DNA of 64,000 bases from Paenibacillus uliginis N3/975 (GCF_900177425.1 NZ_LT840184.1:4592690-4656689); one strand, 5' to 3'. Counted from the first letter of the stretch, positions 52,877 to 61,921 are shown. A program made the numbers and translations. The notes: generated by a model not told the origin, from the letters alone.

Positions 52877-53004
52877 TCTTTTCCTCTCTCCTAAACATAC
52901 ATTTTCTTAACATGGTAGACGTGACGCAGTGTTGTTACGCTCCTTCCCCTTAGGGCATCTATATTGTATTGAATCATAGGCAGAATAAATTACAATACCA
53001 TTTT

Positions 53005-53033
53005 ATATTAATGATAATGATTGTCATTATCAA
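53005..53033 (-). promoter_or_regulatory. Fur-box promoter of the ABC exporter
   Basis: The perfect palindrome TGATAATGA-TTG-TCATTATCA (53012-53032) matches the Fur box. On the minus strand TTGATA (53028-53033), 17-bp spacer, TAATAT (53005-53010) form a promoter that the box covers, giving iron-dependent repression. Confidence 0.8.
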
Positions 53034-53239
53034 GATGAAATTGCGAAATTTTCAACTAACTCCCTATGGCGACTTCTTTTCTGTGAAATCTATACGGCAG
53101 CCAGTTATTACGATAAAAGCAATTACATTTGAGACCACAATTTTCGCCCTCTCTATTATGTCTAGTCCATAATGGAATACAATTCGTTATAATGTTACCA
53201 TATGTTACCTCCATGTTTTGTTCCAAAATAGCTCCTTGT

Positions 53240-53375
53240 CAAAAGGACTTAACTTCATTGGAATTAGCCAAAATCGGACTCACATTCGCCGTAATCGGAG
53301 ACGTCATCATATATCGCAATTCTTAAAGCCCAAGAGGAAGAACGACTACTCGCACCCGAGAATCAAACCCTATAG
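53240..53375 (+). pseudogene. frameshifted remnant of a small protein gene
   Basis: One frame reads KDLTSLELAKIGLTFAVIGD then VIIYRNS and a stop. The next frame continues LKAQEEERLLAPENQTL to TAG at 53375. Together they resemble one small helical protein broken by a frameshift; no start codon is evident. The rest of 52877-53554 shows no gene apart from promoter and terminator sites. Confidence 0.45.
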
Positions 53376-53472
53376 TACATGAACGAATTAAAAGAAAAAA
53401 AGCCGCGAATGTCGCAAGCTTCAAGGTTTTCCATACATGATCTCTATGGTATTACGAGCTCCCTCATCAAAA

Positions 53473-53519
53473 ATGGGACGATAGCGCTTTTAGTTGCCAC
53501 AATCGTCCCACCCTTTTTC
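53473..53519. terminator. terminator beyond the solute-binding pseudogene
   Basis: TGGGACGAT / ATCGTCCCA hairpin with T-runs on both sides (TTTTT on each strand). It lies 36 bp past the pseudogene stop at 53555. Confidence 0.6.
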
Positions 53520-53554
53520 ATCGTTTATGAGCACAGCTTCCTTCTACATATTTA

Positions 53555-53890
53555 CTATTTACCAGCCAAAAACTCATCTAACTGACGCTGGATCTCCGTT
53601 ACGTATTCATCAATGCCGGCTGCTTTTAGTTTCTGAATGGCCTTCGGATATTCGGTTTCAAAATCCACAAAACCGGTACGTATTATCGATGGACTCTTGT
53701 GCTACATCCGGCCCGAACAATTGGTAATTTTGGTTTCTAAACATCCATTCATAGAAGAATTCGCTAGGGGTCAGCTTAGTGATTCTTCCATCCACAATCT
53801 CGTAATCCTTGCCTTCGACACCATAGAGAGCAAACAGATTATTTTCCTACGCCATCTTAATCCGAAAAGCCAACAAGCTGACCCCGATTA
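53555..53890 (-). pseudogene. extracellular solute-binding protein remnant (C-terminal part)
   Basis: The minus strand encodes ENNLFALYGVEGKDYEIVDG and ITKLTPSEFFYEWMFRNQNY, then after a frameshift near 53685 continues DFETEYPKAIQKLKAAGIDE ending LDEFLAGK. This is the C terminus of a family 1 (LplA-like) sugar-binding lipoprotein of ABC importers. An in-frame TAG near 53853 and the frameshift show it is dead; the N-terminal part and transporter genes are absent. Confidence 0.7.
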
Positions 53891-53964
53891 GATCCGGTGT
53901 CAGCTTGTGAGCTTCCTGTGTAACGCTTACGTTTTTTGAGTTGACAGCCGTATATCCTGCATAC

Positions 53965-55113
53965 CTATGGCAAAATCGTTATTCTTCCAGTAATAACGCC
54001 CTTCTCATCTCTATAGAATTGAAGCGCTTTATACTCTGCTCCATCCCCGCTGAAATGGACGCTCTCGGAATATCCCGTCTGCCCTTCCAAGAACAACTGC
54101 TGTACGGGAATTGTCACGCTCCAATCGTTATACTCATAAAAAATATTGCCTCCCTCTTTCAGAGTCACTTCTATGACAGATTCGGGAATGAGCGTGCCTT
54201 CCGGTATTTTCCTTTTCATATCTTCGATTTCATCCGCCAATTCCGATTCAGTCTTGTCACTGGACATAGCGGAAGCTAATGCCGTTTCCGTTGCAGATTC
54301 ATCCGTCAATTCACGAAGATAAGCATCCGCCTTGGCACGGTCCGACTTGGTTGGGTCCAAAGGCAGATCAAACAAAAGGGCGGCTCCATCATAATCGGCT
54401 TTGGGAAGAATACTGCCTGTGTTTTCTTGAAAAGCAAAGGCATCATTGCTATAGAAACTTGTGCCGCTGGCGATCGCCAGATACACTCCTCTGTCCGCAA
54501 ACATTTCTATATCGTCGCATTCGATCAACCTGTACATAATGCCATCAGCCACAAATTCACTGTAGCCGCCATTCATCGTCACGATATTAACTGCCCAAGG
54601 CTTCTGACCTTTAATAAGCGGTGAAACAAAAAACGCTTCCTTACCGTATTCCGGATCCGCCGTCGACGGCATGGCAGAGCCATCTTGTCTCGCGATGGAA
54701 ACGACGGCATAAGTTCGGTCGGCATTGAAGCCCTCCGCACCATTCGCCAATTCCTTGAGTCCCGCTCCTGAAACGATTCCATGGAGGGTAAAACGGTAAT
54801 CGTTGGCATCAGCAGACTGGTTGATTTCGATCGCATCACGGCTATCAAAGGCTTGGGCCAACTTCCTCTCATTCAAATGCTCTGCCACTTGGTTGGCGTT
54901 AAATAGTTGCGCAGCTGCAAAAGCCGTCATGGACAGGGCGAGCGTGACTGAAGCAACTATTATCCCAACGGTAAGCTTTTTTCGTTTAGCGTGTCTCATT
55001 CTTCCTCTCTCCTTATATTTACGGATGATGGCTTGGTTCAGAATCTCTTCCGGCTCCTTCTCGGAAGCCAGAGCATTTTTTAGCAGATGGTCCCACTCCT
55101 CGGATTCCTTCAT
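53965..55113 (-). CDS. membrane anti-sigma factor-like protein (DUF4179-like)
   Basis: 382 aa. A cytoplasmic N terminus (about 1-45, EEWDHLLKNALASEKEPEEI), a single membrane helix (about 48-68, VGIIVASVTLALSMTAFAAA) and a large extracellular domain. This is the layout of anti-sigma factors encoded after ECF sigma genes, and it overlaps the sigma gene by 95 bp. The extracellular part resembles DUF4179. The ATG at 55113 follows GGAGG. It probably holds the sigma factor at the membrane until a cell-surface signal appears. Confidence 0.75.
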   Translation of the reverse strand: MKESEEWDHLLKNALASEKEPEEILNQAIIRKYKERGRMRHAKRKKLTVGIIVASVTLALSMTAFAAAQLFNANQVAEHLNERKLAQAFDSRDAIEINQSADANDYRFTLHGIVSGAGLKELANGAEGFNADRTYAVVSIARQDGSAMPSTADPEYGKEAFFVSPLIKGQKPWAVNIVTMNGGYSEFVADGIMYRLIECDDIEMFADRGVYLAIASGTSFYSNDAFAFQENTGSILPKADYDGAALLFDLPLDPTKSDRAKADAYLRELTDESATETALASAMSSDKTESELADEIEDMKRKIPEGTLIPESVIEVTLKEGGNIFYEYNDWSVTIPVQQLFLEGQTGYSESVHFSGDGAEYKALQFYRDEKGVITGRITILP

Positions 55114-55633
55114 CTGATTCAACCTCCAATTGCTTTTTCATGGCTTTACGCGCTAGAAATAGTCTGCTTTTTACGGTTCCCTTGGGAATCTTCAGCATCT
55201 CCGCAATTTCTACAACGGACATGTCTGCGGTATAGTACAAATAAAGCGGAATTCTCAACCTATCGTTCAGGTTGTCTGCGGCTGCACGGATAATGCGGCT
55301 GAGCTCGCCAGATAGCGCCGCTTCCTCCGGTTTCCCAGCCTCTTCTCCCCCGTAGAACTTGTCCACACCCTCTTTGAGCTCAACGCTGGGCATTATCCTT
55401 TGCCTCCGGGCCCATTTCCGGCGATGGTTTTTGCGCAAGCGGATGGCAATGGAGATCAGAAATGACTTCGGATTGTGATTGGCGTCCAATTTGTGGAGCA
55501 TCTCCATCGCCTTTAGAAACGTTTCCTGATACAGATCATCCGCATCCGCTTTATTTCCGGCTAAGCGGTAACAAAACCCGTAGACGGCTTTTCCGTGCAT
55601 ATTCACAAGATTGCTGAATTCATCGATATCCAA
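55019..55633 (-). CDS. ECF-type RNA polymerase sigma factor
   Basis: 204 aa. Region 2 is AVYGFCYRLAGNKADADDLYQETFLKAMEML; region 4 is IPLYLYYTADMSVVEIAEML with IPKGTVKSRLFLARKAMKK. TTG at 55633 lies 7 nt from AAGGAG and is preferred over a TTG ten codons upstream. The last ~35 residues after region 4 are read through the start of the anti-sigma gene and look unstructured; typical ECF factors end sooner. Confidence 0.87.
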   Translation of the reverse strand: MDIDEFSNLVNMHGKAVYGFCYRLAGNKADADDLYQETFLKAMEMLHKLDANHNPKSFLISIAIRLRKNHRRKWARRQRIMPSVELKEGVDKFYGGEEAGKPEEAALSGELSRIIRAAADNLNDRLRIPLYLYYTADMSVVEIAEMLKIPKGTVKSRLFLARKAMKKQLEVESDEGIRGVGPSAKKCSGFREGAGRDSEPSHHP

Positions 55634-55783
55634 TGAGGTTCTCCTTTCCGAATGATCATTCAACTATACATTGTCATCACCTTGCACTTGGTTCACAAAT
55701 TTATTAAAAACGATTAAAATAATCCTGTTTCGAGCATAAGTTATTGACCGTCCAATGACCATAAGCGGTTGATAGCCGAAGAA

Positions 55784-55810
55784 AAAACACCGGTAATCCC
55801 GGTGTTTCTA
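55784..55810. terminator. short hairpin in the sigma/nrdG gap
   Basis: AAACACCGG-taat-CCCGGTGTTT with A- and T-rich flanks. The 321-bp gap 55664-55984 otherwise holds only this, a second terminator and no gene. Confidence 0.5.
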
Positions 55811-55918
55811 TGCATCAACCATTCACTGACCAAGCGAGTTTGTTCTCTGGCATTATTAAGGACCAGCGTTCCTAACCGTCTTTCTTAGATTTTAACTAAG
55901 GGCTAAAACATACGAAAG

Positions 55919-55967
55919 AGGCATGCCCCTTACAGGTTCAAGTAACCTGAAGGGCATGCCTTTTTAT
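55919..55967. terminator. terminator beyond nrdG
   Basis: Long hairpin AGGCATGCCC / GGGCATGCCT with an inner CAGGTT / AACCTG stem; TTTTTATT follows on the plus strand and TCTTTCG on the minus. Confidence 0.75.
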
Positions 55968-55984
55968 TATTTTCAGCCTCTCCA

Positions 55985-56485
55985 TCATAGAGAAACTTCC
56001 ACCACGCAGCCTTTCTTCACACTTAATGCGACATTCACCAGACGCTGGTTCCGACTTCCACGAAATGATAATGAAGTATCCCTCTCCTGTTGAATAAACT
56101 TACCGTCAACTATAACATCACACAGAAGCGCCAGCTGCCTTAGCTTCGGCTGTCTCATAACCGCCTCAAAGGTAAAACCTGTATAAGCCCATACATTTTT
56201 ATCAGGACAGCACTCTCGGAAGTCAGACAGAAAACTAATGCATTCCTCCGCTGAGAAAAAGGGATCTCCACCGCACAACGTAACTCCTTCCAGCAATGGA
56301 TTACATGCAATTTCCTCCAGAATTCGAGTTTTCAACTCATCAGTGAATGGTTCCCCGGCTTCAAAATCCCAAGAAGCCGTATTGAAACACCCGGGACAGG
56401 CGTGGCGGCAGCCACTAACAAACAGAACCGCACGGACTCCCTGGCCTTCATTAATGCTTTCCGGTATATAGCCGCAGATGTTCAT
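55985..56485 (-). CDS. nrdG: anaerobic ribonucleotide reductase activating protein
   Basis: Radical SAM enzyme that makes the glycyl radical in NrdD. 166 aa. The cluster motif is CRHACPGC (CxxxCxxC) near residues 26-33, followed by the SAM motif CGGDPFF. The ATG overlaps the nrdD stop by 4 bp (ATGA), so translation is coupled. Confidence 0.95.
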   Translation of the reverse strand: MNICGYIPESINEGQGVRAVLFVSGCRHACPGCFNTASWDFEAGEPFTDELKTRILEEIACNPLLEGVTLCGGDPFFSAEECISFLSDFRECCPDKNVWAYTGFTFEAVMRQPKLRQLALLCDVIVDGKFIQQERDTSLSFRGSRNQRLVNVALSVKKGCVVEVSL

Positions 56486-58704
56486 CGGTGTTTGACCCGA
56501 TCCTTAACTTCAGCCTGTTTGGCTGAATTGAACCGCTCCGTATAGTTGCCTGTTAAATAACCCGTTACTCTGCGTAGACGATGGAACAGCACCTTGTCCT
56601 CCTCAACCCCGCATTCAGGGCAAGATGCACCGATGATTCCTTCGTAATCACAGACAGGACACCGATCCAATGGATGATTAACGGAAAAATAACCAATGTC
56701 TTGTTTAAGCGCAAATTGGACTATATTCCGGAATGCAGCTGTATTTTGCCGTGCGTTGCCGTCCAGCTCCACATACGAGATCGCACCCGCATTACACAGC
56801 TTATGGAATGGTGCTTCCCATTGAATCTTTTGAAAAGCAGCGGCTGGAAAATATACAGGAATATGAAATGAATTCGTGTAGTACTCCCGGTCGGTTACAC
56901 CCGGTATACTGCCAAATGTGGTTCGATCCAACTTTGTGAATTTTCCGGACAGACCTTCTGCTGGAGTGGCAAAAAGCGTAATATTCAAATCATACTGCTC
57001 GCTCATGGCATCACAGTAAGCACGCATCCTTCCAACGATATCGAGCGCCATCTTTCTGACCATCTCGTCTTCGCCATGATGTTGTCCTGTTAAAGCTTTC
57101 AAACACTCTGCTAGACCGATAAAACCGAGTGCCAGCGATCCGTGTTTAATAAGTTCTGCGACCGCATCGTCTGGGGCGAGCTTCTCCCCGCCTTCCCAGA
57201 CCCCTTCGCGCATCATAAAATCAGACGCTTTTGCCGGCTGCTTGGCTTGAATTTCATACCGGTGGATCAATCCTTCCACAGCAACCTTCATATATCGCTC
57301 CAAACTTTCGAAAAATCCGGTTAAATCCGGTTCCTCTCGCTGATCCATTACTACACCATGCTCAATCCCAAGCCGTACCAGGTTGATCGTGTTAAAAGAC
57401 AAATTGCCCTTCCCGCTCAACCGGTTTCTGCCGAATCGGTCCGAGATCGTTCTCGTACGGCATCCCATGGTTGCAATGATCGTATCGGGATCCTCCGGCC
57501 GGTAATAAGGGAGATTGAATGATGCGTCCACATTTACAAAATTCGGATACAACCGGCGGCTGGAGCATTCTACCGCTTTAAGGAACAGATCATAGTTCGG
57601 ATCACCTTCCACCTGATTTATCCCGTTTTTACATTGAAAAATATGCTGCGGGAATATCGGTGTCTCTCCGCGTCCAAGTCCTCTCATTGTAGCGTCGAGA
57701 AGTGAATGAGAAACCAGTCTACCCTCGGTAGAGGTACACATCCCGTAATTTAACGAGGTAAACGGAATTTGTCCCCCTGCCCGGCTGCTCATCGTATTCA
57801 AATTATGGATCAGAGATTCCGCGGCCTGCTTCGTTTCGTTTACGGTCTCTTCATAAGCAAACATATATGTACGGGGATAATTCTCTTCAAGCGAGTGATT
57901 ATCTATATGCATCTCCAAATCCGAAATCTCTTTTCCTTGGTTCAATTCGCCTTCGTTGAAATAAGAAAGCCCTTTTCGAAAATGCTTACGGAAGGACTTA
58001 CCCACGTAGGGCGCCAAATCCCAATCTATTTTATTACCTGAGACCCCACCGAATTGGCTGTTCTGCTGAGACTGAAATATGATGGCTACCAGTGCCATAG
58101 CGGTCATGATGCTCTGTGGAGGACGGACCGAACCGTTGCCCGTATTAAAGCCGTTTTCTAGCAGCCGATCAAATGGAATGAAAATGCAATTGGTCGTTCC
58201 CAGTGCATATTGATCCAAGTCATGCACATATACATATCCGTTTTTTACCGCCTCATTCAACGGTTTCGGCAGCATAAAGCCAGTCGCCATCCACTTGGCA
58301 TATTCCGATCCGATCCGGCTCATTTTTCCACTGAAAGATTCACCGTTTAAATTGGCATTTTCCCGAAGCAGATCCAGATCCTTAACGCCGATAACATCAC
58401 TGCTGATCTTGTACAGTTCCCCACGCTTCATGCGTTCCCTGTCACGTGCCTCACGGTACTCTGTATAAGCTTCAGCTGCTTGTCTATACCCGGTTTTATT
58501 CAAAAAAAGTATGACAAGGTCCTGTATTTCTTCCACAGACATTTGCTCCAAGCCAACCGTCTCAGCTTCCACCAATGTACCGATCCTGGACGATGCCTCA
58601 TATCTGGAAGTTCCTTCAGTAGCCTCAAAAACCTTATTCACCGCACTCATAATCCGTGTAACTTCAAACGCCACACATGTTCCGTCCCTTTTAATCACCT
58701 TCAT
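56482..58704 (-). CDS. nrdD: anaerobic ribonucleoside-triphosphate reductase (class III)
   Basis: Oxygen-sensitive glycyl-radical reductase making deoxynucleotides. 740 aa. An ATP-cone (about 1-95, KVIKRDGTCVAFEVTRIMSA) is followed by the ten-stranded barrel. The C-terminal zinc site is CPVC...CPEC and the glycyl-radical region reads RRVTGYLTGNY. The ATG at 58704 is 7 nt from AGGAGG. The leader holds a cobalamin riboswitch and terminator. Active only under low oxygen. Confidence 0.95.
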   Translation of the reverse strand: MKVIKRDGTCVAFEVTRIMSAVNKVFEATEGTSRYEASSRIGTLVEAETVGLEQMSVEEIQDLVILFLNKTGYRQAAEAYTEYREARDRERMKRGELYKISSDVIGVKDLDLLRENANLNGESFSGKMSRIGSEYAKWMATGFMLPKPLNEAVKNGYVYVHDLDQYALGTTNCIFIPFDRLLENGFNTGNGSVRPPQSIMTAMALVAIIFQSQQNSQFGGVSGNKIDWDLAPYVGKSFRKHFRKGLSYFNEGELNQGKEISDLEMHIDNHSLEENYPRTYMFAYEETVNETKQAAESLIHNLNTMSSRAGGQIPFTSLNYGMCTSTEGRLVSHSLLDATMRGLGRGETPIFPQHIFQCKNGINQVEGDPNYDLFLKAVECSSRRLYPNFVNVDASFNLPYYRPEDPDTIIATMGCRTRTISDRFGRNRLSGKGNLSFNTINLVRLGIEHGVVMDQREEPDLTGFFESLERYMKVAVEGLIHRYEIQAKQPAKASDFMMREGVWEGGEKLAPDDAVAELIKHGSLALGFIGLAECLKALTGQHHGEDEMVRKMALDIVGRMRAYCDAMSEQYDLNITLFATPAEGLSGKFTKLDRTTFGSIPGVTDREYYTNSFHIPVYFPAAAFQKIQWEAPFHKLCNAGAISYVELDGNARQNTAAFRNIVQFALKQDIGYFSVNHPLDRCPVCDYEGIIGASCPECGVEEDKVLFHRLRRVTGYLTGNYTERFNSAKQAEVKDRVKHR

Positions 58705-58782
58705 CACGATTCCTCCTATGCAAATACCTATACAGGCGTATTAATCAACCCTTCACGGTGTGCGGTACAATCGAAGTGAACA

Positions 58783-58827
58783 ATAAAAGAAGCATGCTAC
58801 CGCAAGTGTCTGCGGAATACATGCTTC
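58783..58827 (-). terminator. riboswitch-controlled terminator of nrdD
   Basis: GAAGCATG...CCGCA / TGCGG...CATGCTTC hairpin (58789-58827) followed by TTTTATT on the minus strand, between the aptamer and nrdD. Confidence 0.82.
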
Positions 58828-58914
58828 ATAAAGAACCGTTTAATCCAGTCAAATAAAAACGGACCAGACAACCCTTCCATTCGAAACACTTCCCTATCAA
58901 CCGTAGGCACACCG

Positions 58915-59075
58915 TGTTGTCTTAATGGCAGGTATCTGACTTCAGTTCACGAACTGGCGTAGAAAACGAGATTGTTTCTTAAATGTTCGCCTCGAGAAGC
59001 TGTTACAGTGGCGGGACCGCTTCGGATTTTCACCGGATTCCCTTTTAAGACCGGACATATCCGATCGACCATCAA
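58915..59075 (-). ncRNA. adenosylcobalamin riboswitch
   Basis: On the minus strand: AAAAGGGAATCCGGTGAAAA, GGTCCCGCCACTGTAAC and the B12 box GTCAGATACCTGCC (58927-58940), in the order and spacing of cobalamin riboswitches. A terminator lies downstream, so binding of the coenzyme should stop transcription of nrdD-nrdG. Confidence 0.92.
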
Positions 59076-59123
59076 GCACTATATGTAGTTGTTACATCAA
59101 ACAATATAACAACATATAGATTT
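59075..59123 (-). promoter_or_regulatory. nrdD promoter with NrdR-like boxes
   Basis: AGCACTATATGTAGTT (59075-59090, plus-strand reading) matches the NrdR box ACACwATATaTwGTGT well. A weaker site lies at 59108-59123, centre distance 33 bp. A promoter TATTGT-17-TATAGT (-10 at 59078-59083) overlaps the first box. NrdR usually binds two boxes about 31-32 bp apart, so the second is doubtful. The rest of 59124-59198 holds no gene. Confidence 0.45.
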
Positions 59124-59198
59124 TAACTGTAACATTAATCACAGGTGAAAACTTCTGGAGAGGGCGTGCACCACATGGCGTCGATAAATTGTAGGAAA

Positions 59199-59729
59199 TT
59201 AATTCGCTTCTGTCGGCATTGGGGTAGGAGTCGGTTTCGCGTAACCCGTCTTATACTTTTCGTCAATGTGCTTTCGGATTTCAGTCAAACTTTTTCCTTC
59301 ACTGTCCATCTTAGCTGATTCTACTGCGATTTCCAGACAAACACCACAGCGTGTGCCGTGATCATCCCACACAATGCTGCCGTCTTCTTTAACCTCATTG
59401 ATGAAACAGTTCAGATTGCTCTCGTGCCCTGCACTTTCACCGCAGCCGCAGTAGCATGGAATCCAGGTAAGCACATCTTTCTCCTGAGCTGCGAGTGCAT
59501 ATATAGTGCGCATCTCATCGCTTTTACCGTCCAAGAACGTTGGCAGTTCCTTCGCAGACGCTGTAACTTCTTGAAGATCTCCATTAGCAAGCTTCTTTTG
59601 TGAACCATGTTCGTGAACCGTTTCAGTTCCTTGATTACTCTCTGCCGGCTCTTGTGCCTTCTCAGCGCCGCAACCACCCAGCAACAGACCTGCAGACAGC
59701 ATCAATACTGCAAATTTACGTTTATACAT
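59199..59729 (-). CDS. PCYCGC-motif lipoprotein
   Basis: 176 aa. A lipoprotein signal peptide ends in LLLGGC (lipid Cys near 20); a low-complexity linker follows, then a domain with IPCYCGCGESAGHESNLNCF and TRCGVCLEIA. The PCYCGC motif defines a family of unknown function in Bacillales, probably binding metal or acting in redox chemistry at the outer face of the membrane. The C-terminal tail is Pro/Thr-rich. Confidence 0.87.
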   Translation of the reverse strand: MYKRKFAVLMLSAGLLLGGCGAEKAQEPAESNQGTETVHEHGSQKKLANGDLQEVTASAKELPTFLDGKSDEMRTIYALAAQEKDVLTWIPCYCGCGESAGHESNLNCFINEVKEDGSIVWDDHGTRCGVCLEIAVESAKMDSEGKSLTEIRKHIDEKYKTGYAKPTPTPMPTEAN

Positions 59730-59777
59730 TATTCATTTCCTCCCCATAATGGCCACAAAATTCCTTTATCGATTATT

Positions 59778-60137
59778 TCACTGAGCCGCTATATAGATTC
59801 CTGTCCATGCCCCTGCAAGACCCAACATAACCGATATAAGAACATATGAGAATGCTTGTATGTATCTCTTGTTTCCTGCCAAGGTGACCGCTTCATAACC
59901 AAAGGTTGAAAATGTGGTAAAAGCCCCACAAAAGCCGGTCCCGAGCATTCTGTAAACGGCTTCAGGAAGACGATCCGAATAACCGGCAAGAAGTCCAAGT
60001 ATGATGGAACCGGCCAAATTTACGAGAAGCGTAGCCCACGGGAATGTCCCCTGTGCTTTTTTTCCAAGCCAAACACCAACGCAATAACGGGAAACTGCTC
60101 CCGCAATCCCGCCTAATCCTATCCACAAAATCACACT
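59778..60137 (-). CDS. crcB: fluoride channel CrcB/FluC, second copy
   Basis: 119 aa, four membrane helices. Family motifs: GGIAGAVSRY, ATLLVNLAGSIILGLL and TGFCGAFTTFSTFGYEAV, with the conserved Asn and Phe-Thr-Thr-Phe residues of the fluoride path. The GTG at 60137 follows AAGGTG and overlaps the first copy by 7 bp. Paired copies commonly act as a heterodimer in Gram-positive bacteria. Confidence 0.92.
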   Translation of the reverse strand, partial: SVILWIGLGGIAGAVSRYCVGVWLGKKAQGTFPWATLLVNLAGSIILGLLAGYSDRLPEAVYRMLGTGFCGAFTTFSTFGYEAVTLAGNKRYIQAFSYVLISVMLGLAGAWTGIYIAAQ

Positions 60138-60532
60138 GCCGCACCTTCTCGCTTCGAAGACATCTTCCGTCCCAGCCAAACACCGATACAGGACATGAGC
60201 AGACCGCCAACAACGCTTACGATTACATAGATCACGGCGACTGCGTCCTGACCGTTACCGATTAACCTGACTGTATCCACTGTAAAGGTTGAGAATGTCG
60301 TAAACGCCCCCGTAAACCCGGTGCCGATGAACAGACGAACCTGTGCAGAGATATTTGAGGAAGATAAGCAGTAAGTCAAAAACCAGCCTAGAAACAGGCA
60401 TCCCGCCAGGTTGATGAACAGGATAGCTGCCGGAAAGCCGTTTAGTGGAGCAGGTATTATCTCATCCAGACCATAGCGGAGTAATGTGCCACCGAACCCT
60501 CCCGCACCCACAAAGAGCAGGTTCTTTCCCAT
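60131..60532 (-). CDS. crcB: fluoride channel CrcB/FluC, first copy
   Basis: 133 aa with the same four-helix pattern: GGFGGTLLRYGLDE, AILFINLAGCLFLGWF and TGFTGAFTTFSTFTVDTV. The ATG at 60532 follows AAGGAAGGG; an open extension of 17 codons lacks family features. No fluoride riboswitch is seen in the short upstream gap. Confidence 0.92.
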   Translation of the reverse strand: MGKNLLFVGAGGFGGTLLRYGLDEIIPAPLNGFPAAILFINLAGCLFLGWFLTYCLSSSNISAQVRLFIGTGFTGAFTTFSTFTVDTVRLIGNGQDAVAVIYVIVSVVGGLLMSCIGVWLGRKMSSKREGAAV

Positions 60533-60610
60533 ACGATTTCCCTTCCTTACCGTAACATTCAAGATGTACAACATGCACTTCATTCAATGAATCAAGTGTT
60601 TCGAATTCCT

Positions 60611-61921
60611 TTACTCGTCTCTGCGCAAACGCTGGTTATGGGATATTTTAGCCTCATTGCCCTGCTCTGTCGCCTGATAAAACACCCGACGTGCAAGTTC
60701 TTTCGGTAAATAATCCTGCTTCACATAATGTCCTGGATAGTCATGAGGATATTTGTATCCCGCATGTCCCAGTTTGGCGGCACCTTGATAATGAGTATCG
60801 CGTAAATGGAGCGGCACCTCAGCCGATTTAAACTCCTCCATGGCGGACATAGCGCGTGATATAGCGGTGTAAACAGCATTGGATTTCGGGCTCTCCACAG
60901 CAAAAAGAATCGCTTGCGCAATGTTCAGTTTGGCCTCAGGCCAACCATTGTTACGGTAAGCTTCTAGTGCACTGATAGCTTGTACCATCGCCTGCGGATT
61001 AGCAAGCCCGATATCCTCACTGCTGGCCGCAATCAGACGGCGAATGAACACCATCGGATCCATACCAAGCTTCTCCACGGCGTACAAAAACCAGAAGAGT
61101 GCAGCATCACTGGAGCCGCGAATACTTTTGTGAAAAGCCGACAAGACATCATATTGGGTTGATTCATCAGCCCGGACGGTTGGACGCCTGATTGATTCCT
61201 CGGCAACTTCGAGTGTAATATGAACTGTGCCATCCGATTGGGGAGGTGTCGTCATTGCCGCCAATTCCAGGGCATTCAAGGCCCGGCGGATATCACCGTT
61301 CGCCATAGAAGCGATATGATCCAGTGCCTCTTCATCCACTTGAAGTTGCATAAAGCCAAGCCCTCGATCCTTATCCTGGAGCGCACGCTTCATAGCAATG
61401 CAGGAATGTTCCTTATTCAGCGACTGCAGCTGAAACAAGGTTGATCGGCTCATAAGAGCCCCATTCACATAATGAAACGGATTTTCCGTAGTGGCACCAA
61501 TAAAGATGATTGTCCCCTTTTCAACCGCGGGTAGAAGCGCGTCCTGACGGGAGCTGTTGAACCGATGTACCTCATCCAGAAACAGAATGGTCTTTGTTCC
61601 ATACAATGATTTGTTGCTTTGCGCCTGCTCAATCACTTCACGTACATCCTTAACAGAAGCTTCTACTGCATTAAGCCGTACGAATGACCCTTGGGTATGC
61701 TTCGAAATGATATGAGCGAGCGTTGTTTTGCCGCAGCCGGGCGGACCATACAGTAAAATAGAAGATACCTGATCCGCTTCAATTGCACGCCGAAGCAGCT
61801 TACCCGGCCCTACAATATGTTCTTGTCCAATATATTCATCCAGGTTAGAAGGACGCATCCGGTCGGCTAGCAGCCGGGAATCGCGATCCTCTTCATGACC
61901 GAAAGAGAATAAATCCATCAT
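60611..61921 (-). CDS. rarA: replication-associated recombination protein A (RarA/MgsA)
   Basis: AAA+ ATPase acting at stalled replication forks. 436 aa. Walker A is GPPGCGKTT, Walker B LFLDEVHRF, sensor 1 GATTENP; NGDIRRALNALE and a C-terminal MgsA tetramerisation domain follow. B. subtilis yrvN lies directly upstream of cymR; here some 15 kb of other sequence separates them. Either of two adjacent ATGs could be the start. Confidence 0.95.
   Translation of the reverse strand: MMDLFSFGHEEDRDSRLLADRMRPSNLDEYIGQEHIVGPGKLLRRAIEADQVSSILLYGPPGCGKTTLAHIISKHTQGSFVRLNAVEASVKDVREVIEQAQSNKSLYGTKTILFLDEVHRFNSSRQDALLPAVEKGTIIFIGATTENPFHYVNGALMSRSTLFQLQSLNKEHSCIAMKRALQDKDRGLGFMQLQVDEEALDHIASMANGDIRRALNALELAAMTTPPQSDGTVHITLEVAEESIRRPTVRADESTQYDVLSAFHKSIRGSSDAALFWFLYAVEKLGMDPMVFIRRLIAASSEDIGLANPQAMVQAISALEAYRNNGWPEAKLNIAQAILFAVESPKSNAVYTAISRAMSAMEEFKSAEVPLHLRDTHYQGAAKLGHAGYKYPHDYPGHYVKQDYLPKELARRVFYQATEQGNEAKISHNQRLRRDE

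Noticed and set aside
53379..53585. 68-codon plus-strand frame with a hydrophobic middle
   Set aside because: Its middle is the terminator hairpin at 53473-53519, and its 3' part is antisense to the solute-binding remnant.
55690..55725. ECF autoregulatory promoter upstream of the sigma gene (GAAAC ... CGTT)
   Set aside because: The spacer is 14 bp, too short against the usual 16-17, so it is not called.
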